Assembly: GCF_003217255.1 (NCBI RefSeq)
Contig: NZ_QJTE01000006.1
Span: 40,349-104,348 of the forward strand
Reading direction: 5' to 3'
Source: Pseudoroseicyclus aestuarii
GTDB lineage: Bacteria; Pseudomonadota; Alphaproteobacteria; Rhodobacterales; Rhodobacteraceae
Length of the DNA: 64,000 nt
Of this stretch, positions 48,136-57,286 are shown piece by piece (within the stretch, counting starts at the first letter, position 1; the number at the start of each line of letters is the position of its first letter). The notes under the pieces were generated by a model that was not told the origin of the DNA, did not search any database, and saw only the letters and a program-made list of their open reading frames with translations. A program made the position numbers and the translations under genes.

Positions 48136-49181
48136 GCGGGCTGCGGTTCGAGGATGTCACCCTGCGCTATCCCGGCGCCGAGGCGCCGGCGCTGGAGGGG
48201 CTGACCCTCGACGTGCCCGCAGGCCAGCGTACTGTCCTTCTCGGCCCCTCTGGCTGCGGCAAGACCACCGCGCTGCGCATCGCCGCCGGGCTCGAGCGGC
48301 AGGGGGCGGGGCGGGTGCTGCTGGACGGGGCGCCGCTGGATCGGCTGCCGCCGGAGCGGCGCGGCGTGGTGCTGGTGTTCCAGGACCAGATGCTGTTCCC
48401 GCACATGGACGTCGCGGCCAACATAGGCTTCGGCCTGCGGATGCGCCGCCGCCCCGCGCGCGAGATCGCGCAGGCGGTGGAGGCGGCGCTGGAACGCGTG
48501 CAACTGTCCGGCCTCGGCGCCCGCCCCATCGGCGCGCTTTCGGGCGGGCAGCGGCAGCGTGTCGCCCTGGCGCGCGCGCTGGTGCTGCGGCCCCGCGTGC
48601 TGCTGCTAGACGAGCCGCTCGCCAGCCTCGACGCGCATCTGCGGGGCGAGATGCAGGCGCTGATCCTCGATCTGCAGCAGCAGGAGGGGCTGACGCTGCT
48701 GGTGGTCACCCATGACCAGCAGGAGGCGGCGCTGCTGGGCCAGCGCGTGGGGCTGATGCTGAAGGGTCGCCTGCGCCAGCTCGGCCCGCCCGAGGCGCTC
48801 TGGCAGCGCCCCGTTGATGCCGAGGTTGCCCGCTTCTTCGGCGCGCGGCGGCTGGTCGAGGGGGTGTCCCGCGCGGGCGTCTTCGACTGCGCGCTGGGGC
48901 GGCTGGCCCTGCCCGAGGGCGCGCCCGAGGGGAAGGGCCACCTGATGATCCGGCCCGAGGGGGTGCGCCTTCTGCCCGGGGCGGGGGCCGACGGCCATGC
49001 GGCCCGCGTCGTGGCCCGGCAGTTCCTGGGCCGGCAAAGCCTTCTGACGCTGGATCTCGGCGGCACCTGCATCGAGGCGCTGGTGGCGCCAGAGGACGCG
49101 CCGGATATCGGCGCGGCGCTGCGGGTGGCGCTGCCGCCCGAGGCGCTCTGGCCGCTGCCCGCGCCCACCACGCAGAGGTGA
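48132..49181 (+). CDS. ABC transporter ATP-binding protein, YnjD type with C-terminal TOBE-like domain
   Basis: A 349-aa ATPase. Walker A GPSGCGKTT, Q-loop VFQDQMLFPH, signature LSGGQRQR, Walker B VLLLDEPLASLDAH and the switch His (VVTHDQ) are intact. Residues about 240-345 form a TOBE-like regulatory extension. ATG 48132 overlaps the second permease by 4 bases. It energises import with the two permeases and the YnjB-type SBP. Confidence 0.92.
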   Translation: MSGLRFEDVTLRYPGAEAPALEGLTLDVPAGQRTVLLGPSGCGKTTALRIAAGLERQGAGRVLLDGAPLDRLPPERRGVVLVFQDQMLFPHMDVAANIGFGLRMRRRPAREIAQAVEAALERVQLSGLGARPIGALSGGQRQRVALARALVLRPRVLLLDEPLASLDAHLRGEMQALILDLQQQEGLTLLVVTHDQQEAALLGQRVGLMLKGRLRQLGPPEALWQRPVDAEVARFFGARRLVEGVSRAGVFDCALGRLALPEGAPEGKGHLMIRPEGVRLLPGAGADGHAARVVARQFLGRQSLLTLDLGGTCIEALVAPEDAPDIGAALRVALPPEALWPLPAPTTQR

Positions 49182-49242
49182 GGCGGCCCCCCGTGACCTT
49201 CGGCGCGCGCCGCGCTAAGCGGGGAGGTGAAGGAGACCCGCC

Positions 49243-49998
49243 ATGCTGAGTGCCGACCTGATCCTCGATGCGACGCTGCTGCCGGCCATGGGCGTCGCGC
49301 TGATCGCGGGGCTGATCTCGTTCCTCAGCCCCTGCGTGCTGCCGGTGGTGCCGCCCTACCTTGCCTACATGGGTGGCGTGACGGTCACCGACCTGTCGCA
49401 GCGCGCGGCGGCGCGGCGGCGGGTGCTGCTGGCGGCGGCCTTCTTCGTGCTGGGCCTCTCGACCGTGTTCCTGCTGCTGGGCGTCGCCGCCTCGGCTCTG
49501 GGGCGGGCGCTTCTGGCCTGGCAGGGCTGGCTCAATACGCTGGCCGGGATCACGGTGATGATCTTCGGGGCGCATTTCCTCGGCATCTTCCGGCTGCGCT
49601 TCCTCGACCGCGAGGCGCGGATCGAGGGCGGCGATCGCGGCGGCTCGGCCGCCGGGGCCTATGTGCTGGGGCTCGCCTTCGCCTTCGGCTGGACGCCCTG
49701 TCTCGGGCCGATCCTCGGCACGATCCTGAGCCTTGCCGCGACCGAGGCGGACCTCGGGCGCGGCACCGCGCTGCTGGCGGTCTATGCGCTGGGGCTGGGC
49801 CTGCCGTTCCTGGCCGTCGCGGCCTTCTTTCCGCAGCTGTCGGGGGCGATGGGCTGGATGAAGCGGCACATGGACCGGATCGAGCGCGTCTCGGGCCTGC
49901 TGCTCTGGACCGTGGGGCTGATGATGCTGACGGGGCAATTCAGCGCCTTTGCCTTCTGGCTGCTCGAGAGCTTTCCGGCGCTGGCGCGGCTGGGCTGA
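49243..49998 (+). CDS. ccdA: CcdA-family thiol-disulfide transporter (cytochrome c biogenesis)
   Basis: A 251-aa membrane protein with six helices and the paired CcdA cysteines in LSPCVLPVVPP and GWTPCLGPILG. It moves reducing equivalents from cytoplasmic thioredoxin to periplasmic apocytochrome c or other thiol proteins. Confidence 0.92.
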   Translation: MLSADLILDATLLPAMGVALIAGLISFLSPCVLPVVPPYLAYMGGVTVTDLSQRAAARRRVLLAAAFFVLGLSTVFLLLGVAASALGRALLAWQGWLNTLAGITVMIFGAHFLGIFRLRFLDREARIEGGDRGGSAAGAYVLGLAFAFGWTPCLGPILGTILSLAATEADLGRGTALLAVYALGLGLPFLAVAAFFPQLSGAMGWMKRHMDRIERVSGLLLWTVGLMMLTGQFSAFAFWLLESFPALARLG

Positions 49999-50000
49999 GG

Positions 50001-50069
50001 CGAGGGGGCGCTGCCCCCGCCTCGGCTGCGCCGAGCCTCCCCCGGGATATTTTCGAAAGAGAAGAAGAG
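50001..50069 (+). repeat. Intergenic repeat, copy B (two hairpins plus CCCCGG-TATTTTC box)
   Basis: Immediately after ccdA come hairpin GGGGGC-GCT-GCCCCC (50004-50018), hairpin CTCGGC-TGC-GCCGAG (50021-50035) and then CTCCCCCGGGATATTTTC followed by AAAGAGAAGAAG. This is the same arrangement as copy A after gpt (30889-30934, opposite strand). Confidence 0.55.
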
Positions 50070-50102
50070 GCGGATTAACCCTTCGCTAACCATCGCGCGC
50101 CG

Positions 50103-51335
50103 ATGCTGCTGTGGATGGAGCAGGGGCGTCAGGATCGGGTGCGGCGGCGGCGGGTGTTCTACATCCCCGGCTTCGATCCGTTCCACCCGCGCCGCTACCG
50201 CGAGCTTTATCGGGCAGAGGCGGCGGCGCAGGCGGCAGTCTCGGGCCATGACATCCGGCTGGAGCCTGCGGAGTTTGGCGGTGGCTATGGCTGGCGGGTG
50301 ACGGCCGTGATCGAGGGGGCCTGCACCACGGCGGAGGTGGAGGTGCTGGTCTGGTCCGACATCGTGCGCGCGCAGATGGGCGGCGGCATCGCGGCGACCT
50401 ACGGGCAGATGCTGCGCACGGCCTGGGTCTATGCCGCCTCGCGCGCGCTTTGGCAGCTGTTCCGGCTGCGCAAGGGGCCGGTGATCGCGGCGCTCTACCC
50501 GGTGGCGATGCTGCTGGCGCAGGCGCTGCTGGCGCTGGGGCTGGCGGTGCTGGCCTGGGCGGTGCTCGCTGCGGCACTCGGCTCTTTGGCGGGGGCGCTT
50601 GCGGGTCTCTGCGCGGGCGTGGCCTTGCTGCGCTGGTTCAAGCGGCGGGACGGCAGGGTCTATGCCTATTACCTGATGCATGACTACGCTTTCGCCGCCC
50701 GCTGGCGCGGCGCCAACCCGCCGCAGCTCGAGGCGCGGCTTGGCGCTTTCGCGCAGCGCGTGAGGCAGGCGCTGGCCGAGGATCTCGACGAGGTGCTGGT
50801 GGTGGGCCATTCCTCTGGCGCGCATCTGGGCGTCTCGGTCCTGGCCGATGTCCTGCGGCAGGGCCCGCCGCCGCGCGCGGGGCCGGCCCTGTCCTTCCTG
50901 TCGCTGGGGCAGGTCGTGCCGATGATGAGCTTTCTGCCCGAGGCGCGGCGTCTTCGGCGCGACCTGGCCTTCCTGTCGGTCAGCGAGGGGCTTATCTGGG
51001 TCGACGTCACCGCGCCGGGCGACGGCTGCGCCTTCGCGCTTTGCGATCCGGTCGCGGTCAGCGGGGTGGCGCCGCCGGGGCAGCGCTGGCCGCTGGTGCT
51101 CTCGGCGGCCTTCCGGCAGACGCTGTCGCCCGCGCGCTGGCGGGCGTTGCGCTGGCGCTTCTTCCGGCTGCATTTCCAGTACCTCTGCGCCTTCGACGCG
51201 CTGGAGGGCAGGCCGGGGGAGTACGACTACTTCCGCGTGACCGCCGGGCCGCTGACGCTGGGGGCGCGTTTCGGCGGGCGGGCACCCTCGCCGGGGCGGA
51301 TCGCGCGGCCGCTGTCGCCGCAGCGCGGGTGGTAG
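50103..51335 (+). CDS. Conserved protein with a GxSxG hydrolase motif and internal membrane helices
   Basis: A 410-aa protein I cannot place in a named family. It begins with a basic segment and FYIPGFDPFHPRRYRELYR, has two hydrophobic helices at about residues 130-180, and then an alpha/beta-hydrolase-like motif VVGHSSGAHLG whose Ser could be a nucleophile. The stop overlaps the P450 start by 7 bases, so it is co-translated with a cytochrome P450 and a FAD oxidoreductase. Start ATG 50103 or 50115. Confidence 0.7.
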   Translation: MLLWMEQGRQDRVRRRRVFYIPGFDPFHPRRYRELYRAEAAAQAAVSGHDIRLEPAEFGGGYGWRVTAVIEGACTTAEVEVLVWSDIVRAQMGGGIAATYGQMLRTAWVYAASRALWQLFRLRKGPVIAALYPVAMLLAQALLALGLAVLAWAVLAAALGSLAGALAGLCAGVALLRWFKRRDGRVYAYYLMHDYAFAARWRGANPPQLEARLGAFAQRVRQALAEDLDEVLVVGHSSGAHLGVSVLADVLRQGPPPRAGPALSFLSLGQVVPMMSFLPEARRLRRDLAFLSVSEGLIWVDVTAPGDGCAFALCDPVAVSGVAPPGQRWPLVLSAAFRQTLSPARWRALRWRFFRLHFQYLCAFDALEGRPGEYDYFRVTAGPLTLGARFGGRAPSPGRIARPLSPQRGW

Positions 51336-52678
51336 CCCTGCCGCCAAAGCCGGAGGCCCGGCCGGAGGGCCCCTTGCCGGCCTGGCGTTACCTGCGGCTG
51401 TTCCGGGCCGATCTCCTCTCGGCGCAGCCGGCACGGCTGTACCGGGCGAAGATGGCCGAGTTGCGCCTGCCGCTGCTGCGCAGTGTGCTGCTGAACGATC
51501 CGGACCTGGTCGACCTCGTGCTGCGGCAGCGGCCCGGGGACTTCGGCAAGTCGAGGCGCGTGACCCGGGGGCTGCGGCCGCTTCTGGGTCGCAGCGTCTT
51601 CGTCACCGGGGGCGAAGACTGGGCGCGCCAGCGGCGGCTGATCGACCCGGCTTTCGCCGGAGGCCGCCTGCGCGAAACCTTTCCCGCAATGCGCAGCGCG
51701 GCCGAGGCGGCCTGCGCCCGGCTGGAGGCGCGCTGTGGCACCCTGACGGAGATCGAGGCCGAGGCGAGCCATGCCGCCGCCGACGTGATCTTTCGCAGCC
51801 TCTTTTCCATGCCGATCGAGGCGCAGGCGGCGGGTGAGGTGTTCGAGGCCTTCCGCGCCCATCAGCGCCTGCAGCCGGTGCTGAGCCTCGGCGCGCTGCT
51901 GCCGCCATGGCTACCGCGGGTGCATGGGCGGCGAACCCGCGCCACCGCGCGGCAGATCCGCGGCCTGATCGCGGGGCTGGTGGCGCAGCGCTCTGCGGCG
52001 CTCGGGCGGGGCGAGGCGCCCGATGATCTGGCCAGCAAGATCATGACCGCGCGCGATGCCGAAGGGGAGGGGTTCAGCCCCGAGGAGATGATCGACCAGG
52101 TGGCGATCTTCTTCCTCGCGGGGCACGAGACCAGCGCCGCGGCGCTGGGCTGGGCGCTCTATCTGCTGGCGGCGCATCCCGACTGGCAGGACCGCGTGGC
52201 GGCAGAGGCGAGAGGCTGGGACGGCAGCTTTGCCGGGCTGTCGGGGCTGGGCGTCACACGCGACGTGCTGCGCGAGACGCTGCGCCTTTACCCGCCCGTG
52301 CCGATGATGGTGCGCGAGGCGGCGCGGCCCGAGCGGTTTCGCGGCCGGGCAGTGCCGCGGGGCGCGCAGATCGTCGTCTCGCCCTGGCACCTGCACCGGC
52401 ACGAGCGGCTCTGGGAGGCGCCCGATGCCTTCGACCCCGGCCGCTGGAACAGCGCGGCGGGACGGCAGAGCGCGCGGCGCGCCTATCTGCCCTTCTCCGC
52501 GGGGCCGCGCGCCTGTCCGGGCGCGGGGTTCGCGATGACCGAGGGGGTCTTGCTGCTGGCGGTTCTCCTGCGCAAGCTGCGGCTGGCGCCGGGGCCTGTC
52601 CCGGTGCCCGTCGCGCATCTGACGGTGCGGGCGAAGGACGGGATCTGGCTGCAGCTGGAGCGGCGGGAGAAGGCATGA
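51329..52678 (+). CDS. Cytochrome P450
   Basis: A 449-aa heme monooxygenase. Visible landmarks: WARQRRLIDPAF in the C-helix, I-helix oxygen-activation motif LAGHETSAA, K-helix ExxR (RETLRLYPP), and the Cys-ligand loop FSAGPRACPG. No membrane anchor is evident. It resembles long-chain/terpenoid-type bacterial P450s; no ferredoxin or reductase is adjacent, so electrons must come from elsewhere. GTG 51329 overlaps the preceding gene by 7 bases, and the downstream oxidoreductase overlaps by 4. Confidence 0.93.
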   Translation: MVALPPKPEARPEGPLPAWRYLRLFRADLLSAQPARLYRAKMAELRLPLLRSVLLNDPDLVDLVLRQRPGDFGKSRRVTRGLRPLLGRSVFVTGGEDWARQRRLIDPAFAGGRLRETFPAMRSAAEAACARLEARCGTLTEIEAEASHAAADVIFRSLFSMPIEAQAAGEVFEAFRAHQRLQPVLSLGALLPPWLPRVHGRRTRATARQIRGLIAGLVAQRSAALGRGEAPDDLASKIMTARDAEGEGFSPEEMIDQVAIFFLAGHETSAAALGWALYLLAAHPDWQDRVAAEARGWDGSFAGLSGLGVTRDVLRETLRLYPPVPMMVREAARPERFRGRAVPRGAQIVVSPWHLHRHERLWEAPDAFDPGRWNSAAGRQSARRAYLPFSAGPRACPGAGFAMTEGVLLLAVLLRKLRLAPGPVPVPVAHLTVRAKDGIWLQLERREKA

Positions 52679-53979
52679 AGACTGGTATCCCGGCGCTGGA
52701 GCCGGTGGAGGACGCGGGCGCGCTGCCGCCGCGCGCCGATGTCGTGGTGATCGGCGGCGGCATCATCGGCTGCGTCGCGGCCTGGGAGCTGGCGCAGCGC
52801 GGGCTGAGCGTGGTGCTTTGCGAGAAGGGCCGCATCGGGGCCGAGCAATCGTCGCGCAACTGGGGCTTCGTGCGGCAGATGGGCCGCGACGCCGCCGAAA
52901 TGCCGCTGGCCATCGAAAGCCTGCGGATCTGGCGCGGGCTGGCGGAGCAGGGGATCGAGACGGGCTTCCGCGAGGCGGGGACCGCCTGGCTCGCCCGGAC
53001 GGAGGCCGAGGCCGCGGGCTACGACAAGGCCGAGGCGCTGGCCCGGGCGCATGACCTGCCGGTGCGCGTCCTGCGCGGCAGCGAGGTCTCCGAGGTGCTG
53101 CCCGGCGCCGCGCCGGGGTTCGCCCGCGGGCTCTGGCTGCCCAGTGACGGGCGGGCGGAGCCGGCCCTGGCCGCGCCGGCCTTCGCGCGGGCGGCACAGC
53201 GTCAGGGTGCGGTGATCGTCCAGACCTGCGCGGTGCGGGGGGTGGAGACGGCGGCCGGGCGCCTGTCGGCCGTGGTGACGGAGCGCGGGGTGATCGCCTG
53301 CGAGGCCGCGGTGCTGGCGGGCGGCGCCTGGTCGCGCCTCTTCCTGCGCAACGCCGCGATCCGCTTTCCGCAGCTCAAGCTGCTGGCGACGGTCGCGCGG
53401 ATCGAGACCGCGGCGCAGCTTGGTGCCGCTTCGGTCGCGGCGGGGCCGGTGGCGCTGCGGCCCCGGCTCGACGGCGGCTACTCGCTCGCGCGGCGGGCCT
53501 GGAACGTGGTGCCGCTGGTGCCCGACAGCTTTGCCTTCTTCCGCGATTTTGCGCCCATGCTGGGCCGCGAATGGCGCGATCTGAAGCTGCGGGTGAACGG
53601 TGCCAGCTGGCAGGAGGCGCGGATGCCGCGCTCATGGGCGCTGGACGCGGCCTCGCCCTTCGAGAGGATGCGGGTGCTCGATCCGGCGCCGCATCAGCCC
53701 TACCTGCGTGCCGCGCTGAAGGAACTGGCGCGGGCGGTGCCTGCGGCGGCGGATGCGCGCATCACCCATGGCTGGGCCGGAGTGATAGACGCTACGCCAG
53801 ACGGCGTGCCGGCGATCGGGCCTCTGGCGGGCCTGCCGGGGATGACGCTGGCCTCTGGCTTTTCGGGGCACGGCTTCGGCATCGGGCCGGGGGCGGGGCG
53901 GCTGGCCGCCGATCTTGTGACGGGCGCCGCGCCGTTGGTGGACCCGGCGCCCTTCGCCCCGGCGCGGCTGGGGCTTTAG
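52675..53979 (+). CDS. FAD-dependent oxidoreductase (DAO family)
   Basis: A 434-aa D-amino-acid/sarcosine-oxidase-type flavoprotein. Its FAD-binding ADVVVIGGGIIGCVAAWELA lies at residues 21-40, EQSSRNWGFVRQMGRD follows in the typical substrate-side segment, and GFSGHGFGIGPGAGR is near the C-terminus. The amine or amino-acid substrate is unknown. It overlaps the P450 by 4 bases and closes the three-gene cassette. Confidence 0.9.
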   Translation: MKTGIPALEPVEDAGALPPRADVVVIGGGIIGCVAAWELAQRGLSVVLCEKGRIGAEQSSRNWGFVRQMGRDAAEMPLAIESLRIWRGLAEQGIETGFREAGTAWLARTEAEAAGYDKAEALARAHDLPVRVLRGSEVSEVLPGAAPGFARGLWLPSDGRAEPALAAPAFARAAQRQGAVIVQTCAVRGVETAAGRLSAVVTERGVIACEAAVLAGGAWSRLFLRNAAIRFPQLKLLATVARIETAAQLGAASVAAGPVALRPRLDGGYSLARRAWNVVPLVPDSFAFFRDFAPMLGREWRDLKLRVNGASWQEARMPRSWALDAASPFERMRVLDPAPHQPYLRAALKELARAVPAAADARITHGWAGVIDATPDGVPAIGPLAGLPGMTLASGFSGHGFGIGPGAGRLAADLVTGAAPLVDPAPFAPARLGL

Positions 53980-53982
53980 CCC

Positions 53983-54402
53983 TCAGCCGGCGGCGTCGAG
54001 GGTGGGGCGCAGCCGCTCGAGGTCGTAGCCCGCGGCGCCTGCCTTGCCGATGATCTCGTCGGTGGGCATCTTGCCTGCCTGCGACAGCGCCCAGAGGATC
54101 GAGGAGCGGGTGCCGCTGGCGCAATAGGCCAGGACCGGGCCGGGCGCGGCCTCGATGGCCTGGGCCTGCTCGTCGATGCGCCCCTCGCCGAGGGTGTCGT
54201 GGGTCACGGGGTTGTCGACGAAATGCACCCCCGCCGCCTCGGCGACCTCGCGCAGGCGGATCGACTTCAGCTCTGGCGGATTTTCGGCGTCGGGGCGGTT
54301 GCAGATGATCGTGGTGTAGCCGGCCTCCTTGATGGCGGCGACTTCCTCGGGGCGGATCTGCGGGCTCACGGCATAGCCGGATGTGATCTGTCTGATATCC
54401 AT
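53983..54402 (-). CDS. TIGR01244-type (DUF442/Blh-like) phosphatase or sulfur-transferase domain protein
   Basis: A 139-aa single-domain protein with the cysteine-loop active site YCASGTRS (CxxGxRS), related to the dual-specificity-phosphatase-like domain found at the N-terminus of Blh persulfide dioxygenases. Activity could be phosphatase or sulfur transfer. It is convergent with the FAD oxidoreductase, 3 bases between the stops. Confidence 0.82.
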   Translation of the reverse strand: MDIRQITSGYAVSPQIRPEEVAAIKEAGYTTIICNRPDAENPPELKSIRLREVAEAAGVHFVDNPVTHDTLGEGRIDEQAQAIEAAPGPVLAYCASGTRSSILWALSQAGKMPTDEIIGKAGAAGYDLERLRPTLDAAG

Positions 54403-54450
54403 GGGCTGAAGATAGGGCGCCGCGGGGCGGGCGTCCAGCGCGCCATGACC

Positions 54451-54666
54451 TCAGGTCAGGACGACGCCGACCACCACCAGCATCAGGCCCATGAAGGAGG
54501 TGAAGAGCGCGCCGATATTGATCGGAAGCACCCGCAGCAGCCTGGCCCGAAACTCGTCGTCGGGCAGGTCGGCGCGGCGCAGGCGCATCACCTTGAGCCC
54601 GCTCCAGATGATCGTGCACAGCCCGACCAGCGTCACCGCCGCTCCGATCCAGATCAAGGCCTGCAT
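54451..54666 (-). CDS. Small two-helix membrane protein
   Basis: A 71-aa protein with two hydrophobic helices (residues about 4-24 and 48-69) and a charged loop [16 protein letters not shown] between them. No named family is recognised. It is upstream of, and co-oriented with, the Blh-like gene. Confidence 0.6.
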   Translation of the reverse strand: MQALIWIGAAVTLVGLCTIIWSGLKVMRLRRADLPDDEFRARLLRVLPINIGALFTSFMGLMLVVVGVVLT

Positions 54667-54797
54667 GTCGTCCCTCCTGCCGTGTCGCGCCGCAGGTAAA
54701 GCCGCGCCCGCTCTGGCGCAAGGGCGGTTGCGGCAGGGCGCGGCTGCGGCTATGGCCGGCCCCCAGCAGCACATCGGTACAATGCAGGAGACAGGCG

Positions 54798-55070
54798 ATG
54801 AGCGATTCTGGCGTGAATGCCGGCGGCGGTTTCGGCGGCGAGGGAGACGCGGGCGCCGAGCTGCGCCAGTTCATCGAGCGTTTCGAAAGGCTCGATGCGG
54901 AAAAGGCCGATATTGCCGACCAGATGAAGGAGGTCATGGCCGAGGCCAAGGGCCGCGGCTACGACACCAAGGTCCTGCGCAAGGTTATCGCCCTGCGCAA
55001 GCGCGACGCCGACGATATTGCCGAGGAAGAGGCGATCATGGACATGTACAAGGCCGCCCTGGGCATGTGA
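54798..55070 (+). CDS. gapR: GapR-family nucleoid-associated protein (DUF2312), host copy
   Basis: A 90-aa protein of the DUF2312/GapR family. Caulobacter GapR binds overtwisted DNA ahead of replication forks and stimulates type II topoisomerases. The conserved core starts at residue 21 ([12 protein letters not shown]...) and ends in [16 protein letters not shown] second copy lies in the prophage region (59425-59877); by hand alignment 59 of the 70 core positions are identical. A Gly-rich N-terminus precedes the core. Confidence 0.9.
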   Translation: MSDSGVNAGGGFGGEGDAGAELRQFIERFERLDAEKADIADQMKEVMAEAKGRGYDTKVLRKVIALRKRDADDIAEEEAIMDMYKAALGM

Positions 55071-55117
55071 CCTCGGCCCGCGCCCGGTCCCGCACCGGGC
55101 GCGGTCGCCCCTAGGGG

Positions 55118-55990
55118 TCAGGGCCGGATCAGCGCGACCCCCTCCATCTGCGCGATGCGCGCGAGATCGGCCTCGTAGGCCTGCGTCATCGCGGCGAGGG
55201 TGCCGTCGCAGCAGCCGGGCAGGTCGATCTCCTGCTTCACCGCCTTCGGGATCGCGAATTTTCCCAGAAACACGCCGATCACGTGGCGCCGCTGCGCCGC
55301 GCTGAGGGCGTGCGCTTCGACATAGGCGGAATAGCGCTCCAGCGCCGGTGCGGGCAGGATCTCGGCAAGCAGGTCGTGGCGGCCCGAGGGCGCGTCCTGC
55401 GCGCCGGCGACCGTCTCGAGCACCTCCTGCCAGACCAGCGGCATGTCCTCGCTGCACCAGAGGGTCAGCCGCGCCTCGGGCAGGGCCTTGCGGATGCGGG
55501 CGGCCAGCCCCGACCACGCGATTTCCTGCGGTGCGACGCCGTCCATGAAGACATCGAGGTGCCTGGCCCGGGTCCGGGCGAAGGTCGCGGCGACGAAGGC
55601 CGCCGGGTGTCGCAGCGTCAGGCACAGGTGCAGCGCGTCTTGCGGAAACAGCGCCCGCAGTGCCGCCAGCCGCCGCTCGAGGGCAGGGTAGAGCGCGCCG
55701 CCCCGGAAGATGCCCGGCGGCAGGGCGAGGAAGGCCGGATCGCTGAGCACGAGGCGCTGCGGCTCCTCCCGGGTGTCGAGGATCTGCCGCAGCGCCAGGC
55801 CGCGGGCGGTGCCGGGCACTTCCTGCCCCGAGGCGATGGCGCCCAGCGTCTCGCGCAGGAGGCGCCGGTAGCGGGCCGGCTGCGGCACCGCCGTGCCGAG
55901 CGCGGCCAGCGCCGCCCTGTCCTTCTGGAGGGAGGTCACCAGCCGCTCGCCGTCGGCGCAATTGGCCCCGATATGAAAACACAGATCCAT
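55118..55990 (-). CDS. Conserved protein, possible sulfotransferase-like or surface-modification enzyme
   Basis: A 290-aa protein beginning LCFHIGANCADGERLV and containing HLCLTLRHPAAFVAATFARTR, a segment style seen in sulfotransferase-like proteins of glycan clusters. I cannot confirm the PAPS-binding motif, so the family is tentative. Divergent from the GT8 gene across 492 bases and next to glycan-type genes, it may modify a surface polysaccharide. Confidence 0.6.
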   Translation of the reverse strand: MDLCFHIGANCADGERLVTSLQKDRAALAALGTAVPQPARYRRLLRETLGAIASGQEVPGTARGLALRQILDTREEPQRLVLSDPAFLALPPGIFRGGALYPALERRLAALRALFPQDALHLCLTLRHPAAFVAATFARTRARHLDVFMDGVAPQEIAWSGLAARIRKALPEARLTLWCSEDMPLVWQEVLETVAGAQDAPSGRHDLLAEILPAPALERYSAYVEAHALSAAQRRHVIGVFLGKFAIPKAVKQEIDLPGCCDGTLAAMTQAYEADLARIAQMEGVALIRP

Positions 55991-56482
55991 CGCGCGCAGT
56001 CTGCGGCGCGGCGGGTAAGGATCGCGTGTACGAGGGCGGCGGCCCCTGCGGGCCATGGGCCGGACCTTGCCGGGACCGCGCGAGGGGCCTGCCGCGCCCC
56101 TGTCCGGGCGATCGGCGCGCCGTTCACCGCCGGTTGCATGAACTGCGTGACCTGCAACTGCTGGTGCCGTCCCGTTTCGCCGCACTGGCTACTTGCCATA
56201 GGGGCAGGTTAACGCTTACCAAATCGAAGCCAGGGAAGCTGCGGTGACGGGACTCCATGACGATCGCGAGAATTGGCGTGGGCGCGTTCGGCGACCGGTT
56301 CATCCCACGGCAGCCCGGAAGGGCGGGGCAGGCGATCGGTGTGCGGTTGCTCGCCACGCTTACAGCGGCCCGTCGCATCGGCCGCAGCCCGCTTCCGGCC
56401 CGCTTCGACTGCAGGCGCCCCCTCGGCGCCACGGCAGAGCGGGGCCCGGACCTCGGCACCTTCAGCTGCACCCTCTGACGAC
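55991..56482. other. Divergent spacer between the sulfotransferase-like and GT8 genes
   Basis: This 492-base region holds several short frames (the longest at 56257-56478, 73 codons) without convincing composition or homology. Promoters for both flanking genes must lie here, but no consensus is clear. I see no RNA gene or repeat. Confidence 0.4.
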
Positions 56483-57286
56483 ATGCGGAACGCCTTCGTC
56501 ACCCTTGTCACGAACGACGACTTCGCGCGCGGGGCCGGCGCCCTGCTGCATACCATCGACGCCACCGGCACGGCGGCCGATCGCGTCGTGATGCACACGG
56601 ATGCCGTGTCGGAGGCCGCGCTATCCCCGCTTGCCTGGGCCGGGGCGCGGCTGGTCCGCGTCGATCTCCTGCCGATGTCGGCGGGCTTCAACGCGGCCCA
56701 TGCGCGGGACCGGATTCACGGCGCCGCGCCCTTCCGCAAGGGCGACAAGCCGGTCTTCCACACGCCGCTCGACAATTTCGTCAAGCTGCGGCTCTGGCAG
56801 CTCGACTACGACCGGGTGGTGTTCCTCGATGCCGACACGCTGGTCCTTCGCAACATCGACCGCCTGTTCGACTACCCCGAATTCAGCGCCGCGCCCAATG
56901 TCTACGAGAGCCTCGCGGATTTTCACCGGCTGAACTCGGGCGTCTTCACGGCCCGTCCCGACAGTCGGACCTTCGAGCGGATGCTGGCGCATCTGGACAG
57001 GCCGGATGCGTTCTGGCGCAGGACGGACCAGACCTTTTTGCAGGACTTCTTCCCCGACTGGCACGGCCTGCCGGTGACCATGAACATGCTGCAATACGCC
57101 TGGATCAACATGCCCGAGCTGTGGTCCTGGCCCGAGATATGCGTGCTGCACTACCAGTACGAGAAACCCTGGGTCGATCATGCGAAGGCCGATCGCCTGA
57201 GGCCCCTGATCGATCTGTGGCACGCCTGCGCGGCAGGCCGGGTTCCCGATGTCTGCAGCTTGCCCGCGCCATGCGCGTCGTCCTGA
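56483..57286 (+). CDS. Glycosyltransferase family 8 protein
   Basis: A 267-aa retaining GT-A glycosyltransferase. The metal-binding DxD motif lies in VVFLDADTLVL, and LNSGVFTARPD and HYQYEKPW follow the GT8 pattern (LgtC/glycogenin relatives). It should add a hexose or uronate to a surface glycan or glycan primer. Its 3' end overlaps the epimerase gene by 16 bases. Confidence 0.85.
   Translation: MRNAFVTLVTNDDFARGAGALLHTIDATGTAADRVVMHTDAVSEAALSPLAWAGARLVRVDLLPMSAGFNAAHARDRIHGAAPFRKGDKPVFHTPLDNFVKLRLWQLDYDRVVFLDADTLVLRNIDRLFDYPEFSAAPNVYESLADFHRLNSGVFTARPDSRTFERMLAHLDRPDAFWRRTDQTFLQDFFPDWHGLPVTMNMLQYAWINMPELWSWPEICVLHYQYEKPWVDHAKADRLRPLIDLWHACAAGRVPDVCSLPAPCASS

Noticed and set aside
56257..56478. 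73-codon plus-strand frame before the GT8 gene
   Set aside because: Pro/Arg-rich without domain pattern, and lies entirely within a divergent promoter region.
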